From a virus, in IMG/VR virus record IMGVR_UViG_3300025168_000754, positions 1 through 22,223 of that record: 22,223 nt of DNA; one strand, 5' to 3'. A program made the position numbers and the translations under genes. Positions 7,019-14,980 of this stretch are shown here, one piece after another. Each line of letters starts with the position of its first letter. The first letter of the stretch is position 1. Below the pieces are notes generated by a model. It searched no databases and was not told where the DNA came from. It saw nothing but the letters and a program-made list of their open reading frames with translations.

Positions 7019-10000
7019 TATCTAGCTCCATTTTCTATATCTAATACTCTAGTTGGTATTGAAGTAACACTGTCATAATAATTATCTGCGTTAAAAAAGT
7101 TTTTCTCAGGACTTCTTTGAATTTTATCTTCTTTATCGTAGTATTTTAGTTCATTAGCTAAATCCATCGAAGCAACACTACCCCATGAAACTAAAAAACG
7201 TATATAAGCGTCTTTTCTTATTTTACCCTGTGCCCAATCTAATTGTTTTTTAAGAGCTTTATGGTCAAGCATCATCTCTGCCATAACTTCTCTTTGGTTT
7301 TCCCCCATACGTTTTGTAAACGCAGTAGTTCTTCTTCCGAATTGTGTTAAAGGCTTAATCCAAGTTTTTCTTACGTACTCCCAAATACCTTGGGTAGATT
7401 CTAAAGCTTGTGAGGTAGCTCTTGTGTCTATTGGTCCTTCAGCTTCTTTAGTAACTAAATTAGCCCACCTTTTAAACTGTACCATGTAAGCGTCGCCGTC
7501 TTTACCTAATAAAGGTTTAATAAAACTTTCAAAAGTTAATTGTTTTCCAACCATATCTTCAGGACCAAACCCGTCAGATATTACTTTTACAAGAGCATCA
7601 TAGTTTACAACTCTTTCAGCTGACGCTCTTCCTGCTTCAGGAACTACTACGTTTTGTGTTAACCAACGTAATGTTGCTGTTTTTATTTGTCCTTCTAATA
7701 ATTCGTTTCCTTTCGCAAGTTTCATCATTTGTTCTATATCAAATAAGATAACGCCTGATTCTTTTTGAGATTTAGAAGCATTTAAAATATTATCAATAAA
7801 ATCATAAGGACTAGCTGCAGGATTATCAGGTGCAAATTTATTTCTTAATGTGTTTGTAATTGCATCATATTCATCCATTTTTATTTGGAATTTTTTAAAG
7901 TTTTTAGGGTTGAAACCAAAAACTTGTGAAGGTTCTTCTCCATAAAGTGCTTTTATAGTACCCCTGTTTTCTCGCATGAATTTTGAATAAGCCGTTGCTT
8001 TTTTACTTGCTGATAAATCAGCATTTTCTAATATATTGTTTTTAATCCAATCACCGAATTGTTTTTGTAATTGAGGAAGTTCATTACCATCTCCTTGTGA
8101 TTTTATAACTTTAACAAAATTATCTATTTGACTATTAGGCTGATTTTTAACATTGGTAGTAAGTATATAATCTATAACTGATTCAGGACTATCACTAGCT
8201 TGAATTGTTTTAAAAATTTGAGCATTAGAATCTTTCATTGCTCTCCCTTGGGCTTGCCAAGCTTCGGCTAAATCAACACCCCAGTTATTTTCTTGTTTCC
8301 ATTTTTCTAATTCGAGAGCATTAGGATTTTTACCTGTTTGTTGTTTATATAATTCAACCCCTTTATCATCGACCATTTTTTGCATTTGTTTTTCTATGCC
8401 GTGTTCTAACTCTCTTGCAGATGCTCTAAGTACGTCGTTATTGGTTTTACTAGCCATATCATTTAAACCGACTCTTACCATATCCAATTCTTGTAAACTA
8501 AAATTAATTTCATCAGCTCCACTTAATTTACTACCTGATGCATTTCTTCCTTGAAGTCTATTTCTTAACCCTTCAGGTATTCCTTTAAAAAATTCATCAG
8601 CAGCGTCACTTCTGTCTTTAAAATTAAAAATATTTTTAGCTTTTTTATTATTAATTTTTTTCCACTCAGTAGCGGGTTTTCTTGTAAACCCTGCTCCTGT
8701 AAACAGTTCAGAATAACGAGGGTCTGATTTTACGGCTGTCCAATTTTCGCTCGCAGCTGCTGAATAATTTTTTCGTATATCTTCTAATTTAGTTTGGTAT
8801 CTTGTAAATATTTGAGAACCTGATGCTCCTGGATTAACTACATCATCAAGCACTAAAGTTGAACCGTCTGTTAATTCGTCTTGTGTGTTTTTCCAACTTG
8901 TTTGTAAATTTTCTATAGCTTCTTTTATAGCTTTTTCTATGTTTTCTATTTCACTTCTAGCAGCCCCTCTTAATCCTTGACCTACCGTTAAACCTGTAAC
9001 ATCTCCTGTTATTCCTTCAGCGTAATAATCATTAATACTTTTTAAAAACCTGTTTATAACATCTCTATTATTTTCTTTAAATCCTGTATATACTATCCAT
9101 GACTTACCTGAAGGGTCAGCGTTTCGTAAAAATATATGTTCAATAGTATTTGCGTCTATATTACCAGTAGACCCTGAAAGAGTTGGTTGCCATTTACCTA
9201 TTTCTTCCCCCATTAGTTCTGTCATTTCAGCAATACCGTCTCTAATATCTTGATTAACTCCTGCTTCACGACCGTAAGCAATTTCTCCTTGTTTACCTCC
9301 TCGTGCAGTTCCTAAACCTGCTTCTTCTCTAGCCGCTTGTTCGTATAAATCATCCATTTGTTGATAAAAACTAGGTGGAACTTCTTGACCCGTAAAACGT
9401 TTCCAAACAGAAGGAATAAATTTAATAGCACTTGTAATAGCAGCAGTTCCTGCAAAAGATAAAGCACCTATCATTGCAGATTCACTTAAAAGTTCATCAA
9501 AATCTCTATCAACATACCCTAAACCTTTCCCTACTGACATTCTTACAAAATCTCCTCCTGCTGCTCCTGTTGCAGAAAGAAAAGACATAACACCTATATC
9601 TTTTAAACGACCTAATACTGCAGGGTCTAAATAAGCCATTTCTCTAGCCCATGCCTGTGACCCTGTTTTTAAAGTTTTAAATTTACTACCTTTTAAAACC
9701 TTATCAAAACCCTTCGTTCCCGCAACAGTAAGTCCTATATCAGCAGCTATTGCGGGACCTTCTTTTTTTAAAAACTCTTTTACATCTTGCATATCGATAA
9801 AAGGACTATTAATAATTTTATAAGTATCTTCACCCTCGTTTTTAAATTTAATACCTAGTTCAGGTTTTTCAGGATTAATATATTTAAAATCTCCATTAAT
9901 TCCTAGTGCTTTAGAATAATAATCTAAATCGTCTACGGTTACATTACGTGGTAAAAAACCTAGATTTTTTTGAAACTTTTCACTGCCTTTAAAATCTATA

Positions 10001-10521
10001 ACATCTGTTGGATTAACCCCCCAAGTAGCTATTTCTTCAGCTCTTTCTGTTCTAAATGCTTTATTAGGTTCGATACGCATATCGAGGTCTCTTTGGGAAA
10101 GAGGATTGTATCCTATAAAAATACCTTGTTCTTCCATAGCCCTTATATTCTGAGCTTCTAGAGAATTATATAATTGAAGCCTTTTATAGTCCTCAGGCTG
10201 GTCTCTTTGCATATTAAAGTCGTATGGGTTATTGTTATACGGTTTAATTCTTTGTTGCATTATTCGTTTAGCACGGTCATCTATTTGAGATTCTAAATCA
10301 GGGTATTTATCTCTGTCATATAAACTAAAATATTCCGATTTTATTTCAGGAAACTCAACTAATGCTAATGCTCTTAATTCATCATCACTAATTACTTGTC
10401 CGTATGTTTTATTGTTTTTAGGTAACTTTCTATCTCTTAAAAGTTCAGCACCCTTGTTTAAATTATTTTCATAGTTTTGAAAACGTTCGGTAGCTACCAT
10501 ACCTTCTGGAATATCACTCAT
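7018..10521 (-). CDS. Large internal virion / DNA-ejection-type protein
   Basis: This 1167-aa protein is the largest in the window. It is mostly charged, helical and without a signal peptide. Three Gly/Ala-rich hydrophobic stretches are embedded in it at about residues 255-270, 308-330 (IGVMSFLSATGAAGGDF) and 346-372 (SAMIGALSFAGTAAITSAIK). The pattern of long helical regions plus a few buried amphipathic or membrane-seeking segments fits internal core proteins that leave the virion and cross the host envelope. No transglycosylase or polymerase motif was found. Residues 377-386 (TGQEVPPSFY) resemble a segment of the 235-aa protein. The gene overlaps its upstream neighbour by 8 bp and its downstream neighbour by 1 bp. 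The function is inferred from size, composition and context. Confidence 0.65.
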   Translation of the reverse strand: MSDIPEGMVATERFQNYENNLNKGAELLRDRKLPKNNKTYGQVISDDELRALALVEFPEIKSEYFSLYDRDKYPDLESQIDDRAKRIMQQRIKPYNNNPYDFNMQRDQPEDYKRLQLYNSLEAQNIRAMEEQGIFIGYNPLSQRDLDMRIEPNKAFRTERAEEIATWGVNPTDVIDFKGSEKFQKNLGFLPRNVTVDDLDYYSKALGINGDFKYINPEKPELGIKFKNEGEDTYKIINSPFIDMQDVKEFLKKEGPAIAADIGLTVAGTKGFDKVLKGSKFKTLKTGSQAWAREMAYLDPAVLGRLKDIGVMSFLSATGAAGGDFVRMSVGKGLGYVDRDFDELLSESAMIGALSFAGTAAITSAIKFIPSVWKRFTGQEVPPSFYQQMDDLYEQAAREEAGLGTARGGKQGEIAYGREAGVNQDIRDGIAEMTELMGEEIGKWQPTLSGSTGNIDANTIEHIFLRNADPSGKSWIVYTGFKENNRDVINRFLKSINDYYAEGITGDVTGLTVGQGLRGAARSEIENIEKAIKEAIENLQTSWKNTQDELTDGSTLVLDDVVNPGASGSQIFTRYQTKLEDIRKNYSAAASENWTAVKSDPRYSELFTGAGFTRKPATEWKKINNKKAKNIFNFKDRSDAADEFFKGIPEGLRNRLQGRNASGSKLSGADEINFSLQELDMVRVGLNDMASKTNNDVLRASARELEHGIEKQMQKMVDDKGVELYKQQTGKNPNALELEKWKQENNWGVDLAEAWQAQGRAMKDSNAQIFKTIQASDSPESVIDYILTTNVKNQPNSQIDNFVKVIKSQGDGNELPQLQKQFGDWIKNNILENADLSASKKATAYSKFMRENRGTIKALYGEEPSQVFGFNPKNFKKFQIKMDEYDAITNTLRNKFAPDNPAASPYDFIDNILNASKSQKESGVILFDIEQMMKLAKGNELLEGQIKTATLRWLTQNVVVPEAGRASAERVVNYDALVKVISDGFGPEDMVGKQLTFESFIKPLLGKDGDAYMVQFKRWANLVTKEAEGPIDTRATSQALESTQGIWEYVRKTWIKPLTQFGRRTTAFTKRMGENQREVMAEMMLDHKALKKQLDWAQGKIRKDAYIRFLVSWGSVASMDLANELKYYDKEDKIQRSPEKNFFNADNYYDSVTSIPTRVLDIENGAR

Positions 10522-12277
10522 TTAGATACTCTTCTATAGGTGATTCAACATAAGGGTCAGGAAGATTGATAACGGGTATTCCGCTTCCTGTTATTTGAGA
10601 AGCCGCTTTTTGGTTTCGCCTATACATTTCAGGTAGTGGGCTAACATGACCAAACCATTCGTCTATTAAAGGTTCACCTCTCCTATTTAGGATTCGACTT
10701 TTTTCTCCATAACGTGTTCTAAAATCAGTAAAACCATAATTTAAATAATCACCCCACTTTTCTTCACCCTCGGGAGTTGTAACAGGGTCATAGAAAAAAT
10801 CAAGTAAAGAAACTGCTCTTTTATCTGAGCCTGGTTCATACTGACGCATATCTCCTTTATTTAATCTTATTTGTATATCAGCATCTTGCCCTGCGATAAG
10901 TGTATCTACGGCACGTAATAGATTAGTTTCTAATACTCTCGAGTCATTACTAGCTCCAGAACCAACTATTTCTAAATGATATGCTAAATCTTTATCGGAT
11001 AAAGTTCTTCCTGTTTGACCGTTAGCTGAAGCAAACATATAGGCTAATTGTAAAAAACTTGCTTTCGTAGCAACTTGGTTATAACTAACTCCTGTAAATA
11101 AGTCTTTAATACTTTGTCCATTATTAACTTCTTTATAAGCACCATCTAAACTATTAATTGCTTTATCTAATTCTTCTTCAGTAATTGACGTAGGGTCTTC
11201 TTGGTATCTAGTAAGGATTACTGCAAGGTCTTTTGCATTATAACCTGTTCCTTTTGAATTGTACAAAGTAGAACCACTACCTCCGTCTTTTGTATTACTG
11301 AAATAACTATCAGCGTTTCCTTTACTTACTCCGTCTTTAGCTCTAGTGTAAAAACCAGACAAATTAATAAACTCATTCCAACCATTATTACCAAGGGTTA
11401 CAAATTTTGCAGTCGTTGAAGCAGGGTCTATCGTTTCTCCGTTTATCGCGGGATTTAAATTATCTACGATTAAATCATTAGCTACCCTAACAACCTGCAT
11501 AACTGCTGCATCTTTTACTTTAAATTCATCAGTTAATTCTTTTAAATTAATAATTTGTTTGTTAGCAAATTTACTAACATCAGTACCACCTTGTCCTGCG
11601 ATATACTCAATATAATTTTCTCCTAATGGAGTAAGACCTTTGTCGGTATACCCGTAACGTTTACCGTCTGTTGGATTAAAAATACCGTCTATCAAACTTT
11701 GTTCACCTAATGCGGCTTTGTCTAAATCAAAAAAAGTTTTTAACTGGTAAGGGTCTTGTTCTAACTGTTTATTTAAAAAAGCACCTCTAGCTGTTATTTT
11801 TGCTCTTTGGTCAGATTTTTCAGCATTCCTCATATTTATAAAGGATTTACCGTAATTAACAGACCCTTGGTCTAACGAACCAGCAGCTAATATATGAGCT
11901 AATTCAGTCATTCCGAAACCTTGCGAAGTTTTTTCAGGCACTCCGTACTGATTATACGTATCTATTTGAGCTTGTATTTTTTGATTTCTTTTTATGTCAT
12001 CTAAAGTTTCAGGGTCCTCTACAAAACTACTAGTAATTTTTGCTAAATAATCTTTATCCGAAGTTTGTTCTTTACCATCGAATAACCCCATAATACCTTC
12101 AACAGCCAAAGGTAAAAGAGGAGCTAGTTTATCTTTTGTTGATAATTCTATAGGTTCTCTATTGGGTTGTCTTCTAGCCGTAGGAAACCTCATTTGACTA
12201 GGACTTAATTTAACAGGGGTAATACCCGTTATACCGTTTTTACCGCCGAATGTTGGAAATGGAGCAAATTTAGCCAT
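10514..12277 (-). CDS. Virion module protein with GRTLSDKD motif
   Basis: This 587-aa protein has no signal peptide. A short hydrophobic patch at about 51-66 (LAPLLPLAVEGIMGLF) follows a basic N terminus. The rest is charged and probably largely helical. Residues 422-431 read TGRTLSDKDL, matching the motif found three times in the 235-aa protein. A weaker echo, TSDKDYLAKI, occurs at about 72-81. The surrounding region (about 395-465) looks like a helical domain. The gene starts at a TAATG junction with the 489-aa gene and overlaps the 1167-aa gene by 8 bp. A second internal or ejection protein is the best guess from context. I do not recognise a named family. Confidence 0.6.
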   Translation of the reverse strand: MAKFAPFPTFGGKNGITGITPVKLSPSQMRFPTARRQPNREPIELSTKDKLAPLLPLAVEGIMGLFDGKEQTSDKDYLAKITSSFVEDPETLDDIKRNQKIQAQIDTYNQYGVPEKTSQGFGMTELAHILAAGSLDQGSVNYGKSFINMRNAEKSDQRAKITARGAFLNKQLEQDPYQLKTFFDLDKAALGEQSLIDGIFNPTDGKRYGYTDKGLTPLGENYIEYIAGQGGTDVSKFANKQIINLKELTDEFKVKDAAVMQVVRVANDLIVDNLNPAINGETIDPASTTAKFVTLGNNGWNEFINLSGFYTRAKDGVSKGNADSYFSNTKDGGSGSTLYNSKGTGYNAKDLAVILTRYQEDPTSITEEELDKAINSLDGAYKEVNNGQSIKDLFTGVSYNQVATKASFLQLAYMFASANGQTGRTLSDKDLAYHLEIVGSGASNDSRVLETNLLRAVDTLIAGQDADIQIRLNKGDMRQYEPGSDKRAVSLLDFFYDPVTTPEGEEKWGDYLNYGFTDFRTRYGEKSRILNRRGEPLIDEWFGHVSPLPEMYRRNQKAASQITGSGIPVINLPDPYVESPIEEYLNE

Positions 12278-13746
12278 TATACTTGTTGTGTAGGTGGACG
12301 ATTATAATCATAAGGACCGCCACCACCTCCAGCATTTCCTCCACCACCTCCGCCTCCAGCAGCACCGCCACCAGTTCCAGGAGGAGTATAAGGTCCACCT
12401 ACTGCTCCACCACCACCAGTTGCAGGAGGAGTATATCCACCATTATATAATCCCATTAGCCCTGTTCCCATACCACCTGTAGGACCGTATTGGTTATTAA
12501 AATTAGGAGCTCCGCCAGCATAGCCGTAGCCTCCTGCCATAGGTCCAAGAGAAGCAGTAAGTGCTCCAACGTTTTGTAATGTTTGCATAGGTAAATTGTA
12601 TTGACCTGTAAAGTTTTGGTAATTTAAATCCATTAATGATTGTTGTCTACCTCTACCTAGTCCACCCATACCCATCATTGATGAAATATCTGCTTGTTGT
12701 AATTGTGGTAACACTTGTGCCATTTGACCGTATTGATTACCGAAACCTGCTAAACCTTGACCACCTTGGAAACCCATACCAAACTGTTGTTGACCTAATT
12801 GTCCTAATTGATTACCTCTACCTAATGCTGCTTGGGCTTCTTGACTTGCAAAAGTTCCTTCTTGTCCCGCTAGTTGACCTAACTGTCCTGCTCTACCTAG
12901 TGCTGCCTGTGCTTCTTGTCCTGCGAAACCTCCTCGTTGACCTGCTATTTGAGATTGTAATCCTGCGAAACCTGCTTGTCTTTGTTGTTGTGCTTCAAAT
13001 GCTTGTTGTGCTCTATTAGCTGAGTCTTGATAACCCCCGCTACGAATAGCTCCTACTTGTTCTGCTGCTCCTCGTGCTACATTTTCTGCTAGTTCATCAC
13101 GTCTCATTCTTGACCTAGAACCTCCGAAAGCTCCCGCACTAACTGCTTCGTCTCTCATTCCCATATCGCCTTTAGCTAAACCTTCTCGAACATCTCTCAT
13201 AGTTTGTTCTACTACTTGGTCTTCGAATGGGTTATAAAAACTTCCTATACCTTGTGGGTTAAAACCACCCGTAGAACCATAACCACTAAGTTCTGCTCTA
13301 CCTAAACCGCTACGTGCTCCACTATAATCAGGAGTAGCTCCACCTAGTTCAGATACTGAACTTGCGATACCTGTTCTAGCTCCTGTAAAATCTGGAGTAG
13401 CTCCTCTAGTTTGTGCAAGAGCTTCATCAGTAGTTCTAGAACCTGTTCCTTGTCCTTGTCTAATACTTCGACCAGCTTCGTCTAATAAATTAGATTGCTG
13501 TCCTAAATACGGTCTATAACTACCTATAGCAGAATCAGCAAGTTCCATACCATATTGTTCTCTTGGGTCGAAATCAGCTACTCTTTGTCCTGTATATGTA
13601 TACGGACTAGAATCAGCTTGACCGTAATTTTGAAACTGTTGTCTTAAAAATTGTTGTGCAAAAGGAAATACGTCCCCTTGTAAAAATTGCCCTATATACG
13701 GGGCGGGTGCCTGACTTGAATACTCTTGGTCTTCTCTACTAGCCAT
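12277..13746 (-). CDS. Gln/Gly-rich virion (tail or ejection) protein
   Basis: This 489-aa protein has an N-terminal region containing PYIGQFLQGDVFPFAQQFL. A recognisable core at about residues 163-215 holds FYNPFEDQVVEQTMRDVREG followed by AFGGSRSRMRRDEL. I associate this pairing with a virion protein widely found in marine podovirus-like genomes. Residues about 240-330 are Gln/Ala/Gly repeats such as GQEAQAALGRAGQLGQLAGQ. The C-terminal 90 residues are almost pure Gly/Pro/Tyr low complexity. Such composition is common in tail or ejection components. The gene overlaps the 342-aa gene by 8 bp. A structural role is likely; the exact position in the particle is unknown. Confidence 0.65.
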   Translation of the reverse strand: MASREDQEYSSQAPAPYIGQFLQGDVFPFAQQFLRQQFQNYGQADSSPYTYTGQRVADFDPREQYGMELADSAIGSYRPYLGQQSNLLDEAGRSIRQGQGTGSRTTDEALAQTRGATPDFTGARTGIASSVSELGGATPDYSGARSGLGRAELSGYGSTGGFNPQGIGSFYNPFEDQVVEQTMRDVREGLAKGDMGMRDEAVSAGAFGGSRSRMRRDELAENVARGAAEQVGAIRSGGYQDSANRAQQAFEAQQQRQAGFAGLQSQIAGQRGGFAGQEAQAALGRAGQLGQLAGQEGTFASQEAQAALGRGNQLGQLGQQQFGMGFQGGQGLAGFGNQYGQMAQVLPQLQQADISSMMGMGGLGRGRQQSLMDLNYQNFTGQYNLPMQTLQNVGALTASLGPMAGGYGYAGGAPNFNNQYGPTGGMGTGLMGLYNGGYTPPATGGGGAVGGPYTPPGTGGGAAGGGGGGGNAGGGGGPYDYNRPPTQQV

Positions 13747-14767
13747 ATCTTTTATTCCCCATATCGTTAAACTTATTTAAATTAGCAACACCTTTAGCAT
13801 GACTGCCTCCGCCTGCTGCATCTACCGCCGCTTTTGATAACATATATTCTCCGTTACTAGCCATTACAGGAATTAAATCGTCTCTAGGACCTCCTGGACC
13901 GTTCATTACTCCACCTTGTGGCATAAACATAGGTCTTTTTAATACTTTACCTTCTTTAGCAAAAGTAACACTTGAACCACCTAACGGTGTTATATTTTGT
14001 AATTGATTTCTTCTTCGTGCTGCGTTGCCTGCGGGTAGTGTTCTGGTACTAACTTGACTACCTTTTTGTTCAGGCATATCTTTTAAAGCAGCCATAAGTA
14101 CGTTACCTATAGCTCCAATACCTGCTTTAAATATTTCAGGATTAGCTTCAGCGTAATCATTTATTTGTAATCCCATGTTTTCTAAACCAGTAGGAACTTC
14201 TTCCAAAGTCATTTCATCGGTCATAACTCCAGGAACATCTGTTTCAAATTGAGGAGTAAAATTAGTTATTAAATTTTTAGGGTTTTGTTTTAATTCTAAC
14301 ATGTTTTTTTGGTCTACCATTACATCAGCTAAATCAGGTTCTGCTACAGAAGTAAAATCAAGAACTTCTCCAGAAGAAGGACGTTCACTCATGAAATTAA
14401 TATCAGGGAAAAGTTCTTTTATTTGTTCTAAAGTACTAATACCCCCACCATCAGCTTTTTCTAATACTTTGCCGTAAGCAGCATTTACTACACCACCTCC
14501 TTCTTCAATACCTAATTGTTGTAATAACATAGCTAGTTGTTGTTCTTCATCCATTTCAGGTTGCATCATATTTTCATATTTAAAATCACCAAAATCTTGA
14601 ACTTCGCTACCTGCTACAGGAGTAAACTGACCGCCGTCTCCTGGTTGTAAACTTGGAGAAGTACCACTACCAATAGCTGCTTTAGGGTCTTTTTGTCTAT
14701 TAGAAGCAACTTTACCAGCAAGTAAACTACCTAAAGTTCCTATAACTGCACCAAGAACAGCAGACAT
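13739..14767 (-). CDS. Virion protein with C-terminal GPGG-DD-LSxGEY domain
   Basis: This 342-aa protein begins with a Gly/Ala/Leu hydrophobic segment (AVLGAVIGTLGSLLAGKVAS) like the N termini of small phage membrane-active or ejection proteins. The middle is acidic. The C-terminal 65 residues carry GGVMNGPGGPRDDLIPVMAS followed by NGEYMLSKAAVDAAGGG. This conserved module is found at the C termini of many phage virion or tail-associated proteins. An internal glycine-rich segment at about 212-226 (FKAGIGAIGNVLMAAL) is mildly hydrophobic. The start codon follows an AGGAG site inside the preceding 35-aa gene, and TAATG overlap couples the two. It is the first large gene of the virion module. Confidence 0.7.
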   Translation of the reverse strand: MSAVLGAVIGTLGSLLAGKVASNRQKDPKAAIGSGTSPSLQPGDGGQFTPVAGSEVQDFGDFKYENMMQPEMDEEQQLAMLLQQLGIEEGGGVVNAAYGKVLEKADGGGISTLEQIKELFPDINFMSERPSSGEVLDFTSVAEPDLADVMVDQKNMLELKQNPKNLITNFTPQFETDVPGVMTDEMTLEEVPTGLENMGLQINDYAEANPEIFKAGIGAIGNVLMAALKDMPEQKGSQVSTRTLPAGNAARRRNQLQNITPLGGSSVTFAKEGKVLKRPMFMPQGGVMNGPGGPRDDLIPVMASNGEYMLSKAAVDAAGGGSHAKGVANLNKFNDMGNKRYG

Positions 14768-14874
14768 TAAAACCTACTCCTAGTTTTTATCTTTTTTCCT
14801 TTAGACGTGTATATAACAAAACCAGAACGGCTTTGTGCTTTTTTCTTATAAATCTTTTTGTTTACTCCAACCAT
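14767..14874 (-). CDS. 35-aa basic protein, first ORF after the late leader
   Basis: This small gene was found by reading the gap between the cyclase and the virion module. ATG at 14874-14872 is preceded by AGGAAA about 4-9 nt upstream. The ORF encodes 35 residues starting MVGVNKKIYKKKAQSRSGF and very rich in Lys and Arg. It stops in a TAATG overlap with the 342-aa gene. A good ribosome-binding site, perfect coupling and marked basic character make it likely to be real. It resembles the other tiny basic proteins at 20709-21379 in character. It may bind nucleic acid, or act mainly as a leader ORF that couples translation of the virion operon. Confidence 0.6.
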   Translation of the reverse strand: MVGVNKKIYKKKAQSRSGFVIYTSKGKKIKTRSRF

Positions 14875-14910
14875 AGTTTTCCTGCGTTATCTTAACGTTT
14901 TGCGAGTTAA

Positions 14911-14942
14911 AGCTCACCCCGTAAGCTGCAGCACAATAGCTG
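14911..14942 (-). promoter_or_regulatory. Two adjacent hairpins in the virion-operon 5' leader
   Basis: In the minus-strand transcript, AGCTTAC and GTGAGCT pair across a GGG loop (14911-14927; 7 bp including one G-U). Just upstream, CAGC and GCTG pair across a 6-nt loop (14929-14942). The segment is clearly GC-richer than its surroundings. It lacks a proper U-run, so it does not look like a standard intrinsic terminator. It lies in a leader of about 70 nt between a candidate promoter and the 35-aa ORF. An RNA stability, processing or attenuation element is possible; I recognise no known riboswitch. Confidence 0.4.
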
Positions 14943-14950
14943 ATACATTG

Positions 14951-14980
14951 ATTATATATCAAAAAGTATATATTTTTAAA
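14951..14980 (-). promoter_or_regulatory. Candidate sigma70-like promoter for the virion module
   Basis: On the minus strand, TTTAAA (14980-14975) and a perfect TATAAT (14956-14951) are separated by 18 bp. The -35 matches consensus at four of six positions. The promoter overlaps the last codons of the cyclase gene and would start transcription near 14944, about 70 nt before the first ORF. This is the only sizeable gap on the minus strand between 5076 and 22223, which supports a transcription boundary here. Confidence is limited by AT-richness. Confidence 0.4.

Noticed and set aside
12294-13019. Plus-strand open frames opposite the Gln/Gly-rich gene
   Set aside because: Their composition is an artefact of biased codons on the opposite strand, with no start signals and no recognisable protein features.
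14911-14927. Intrinsic terminator after the curli cassette
   Set aside because: The hairpin is not followed by a run of Ts on the minus strand, and it sits downstream of a candidate promoter, so a leader element fits better.
14881-14958. Possible tRNA or known riboswitch in the late leader
   Set aside because: No cloverleaf or anticodon arm can be drawn, and no recognised riboswitch core is present; only two simple hairpins.
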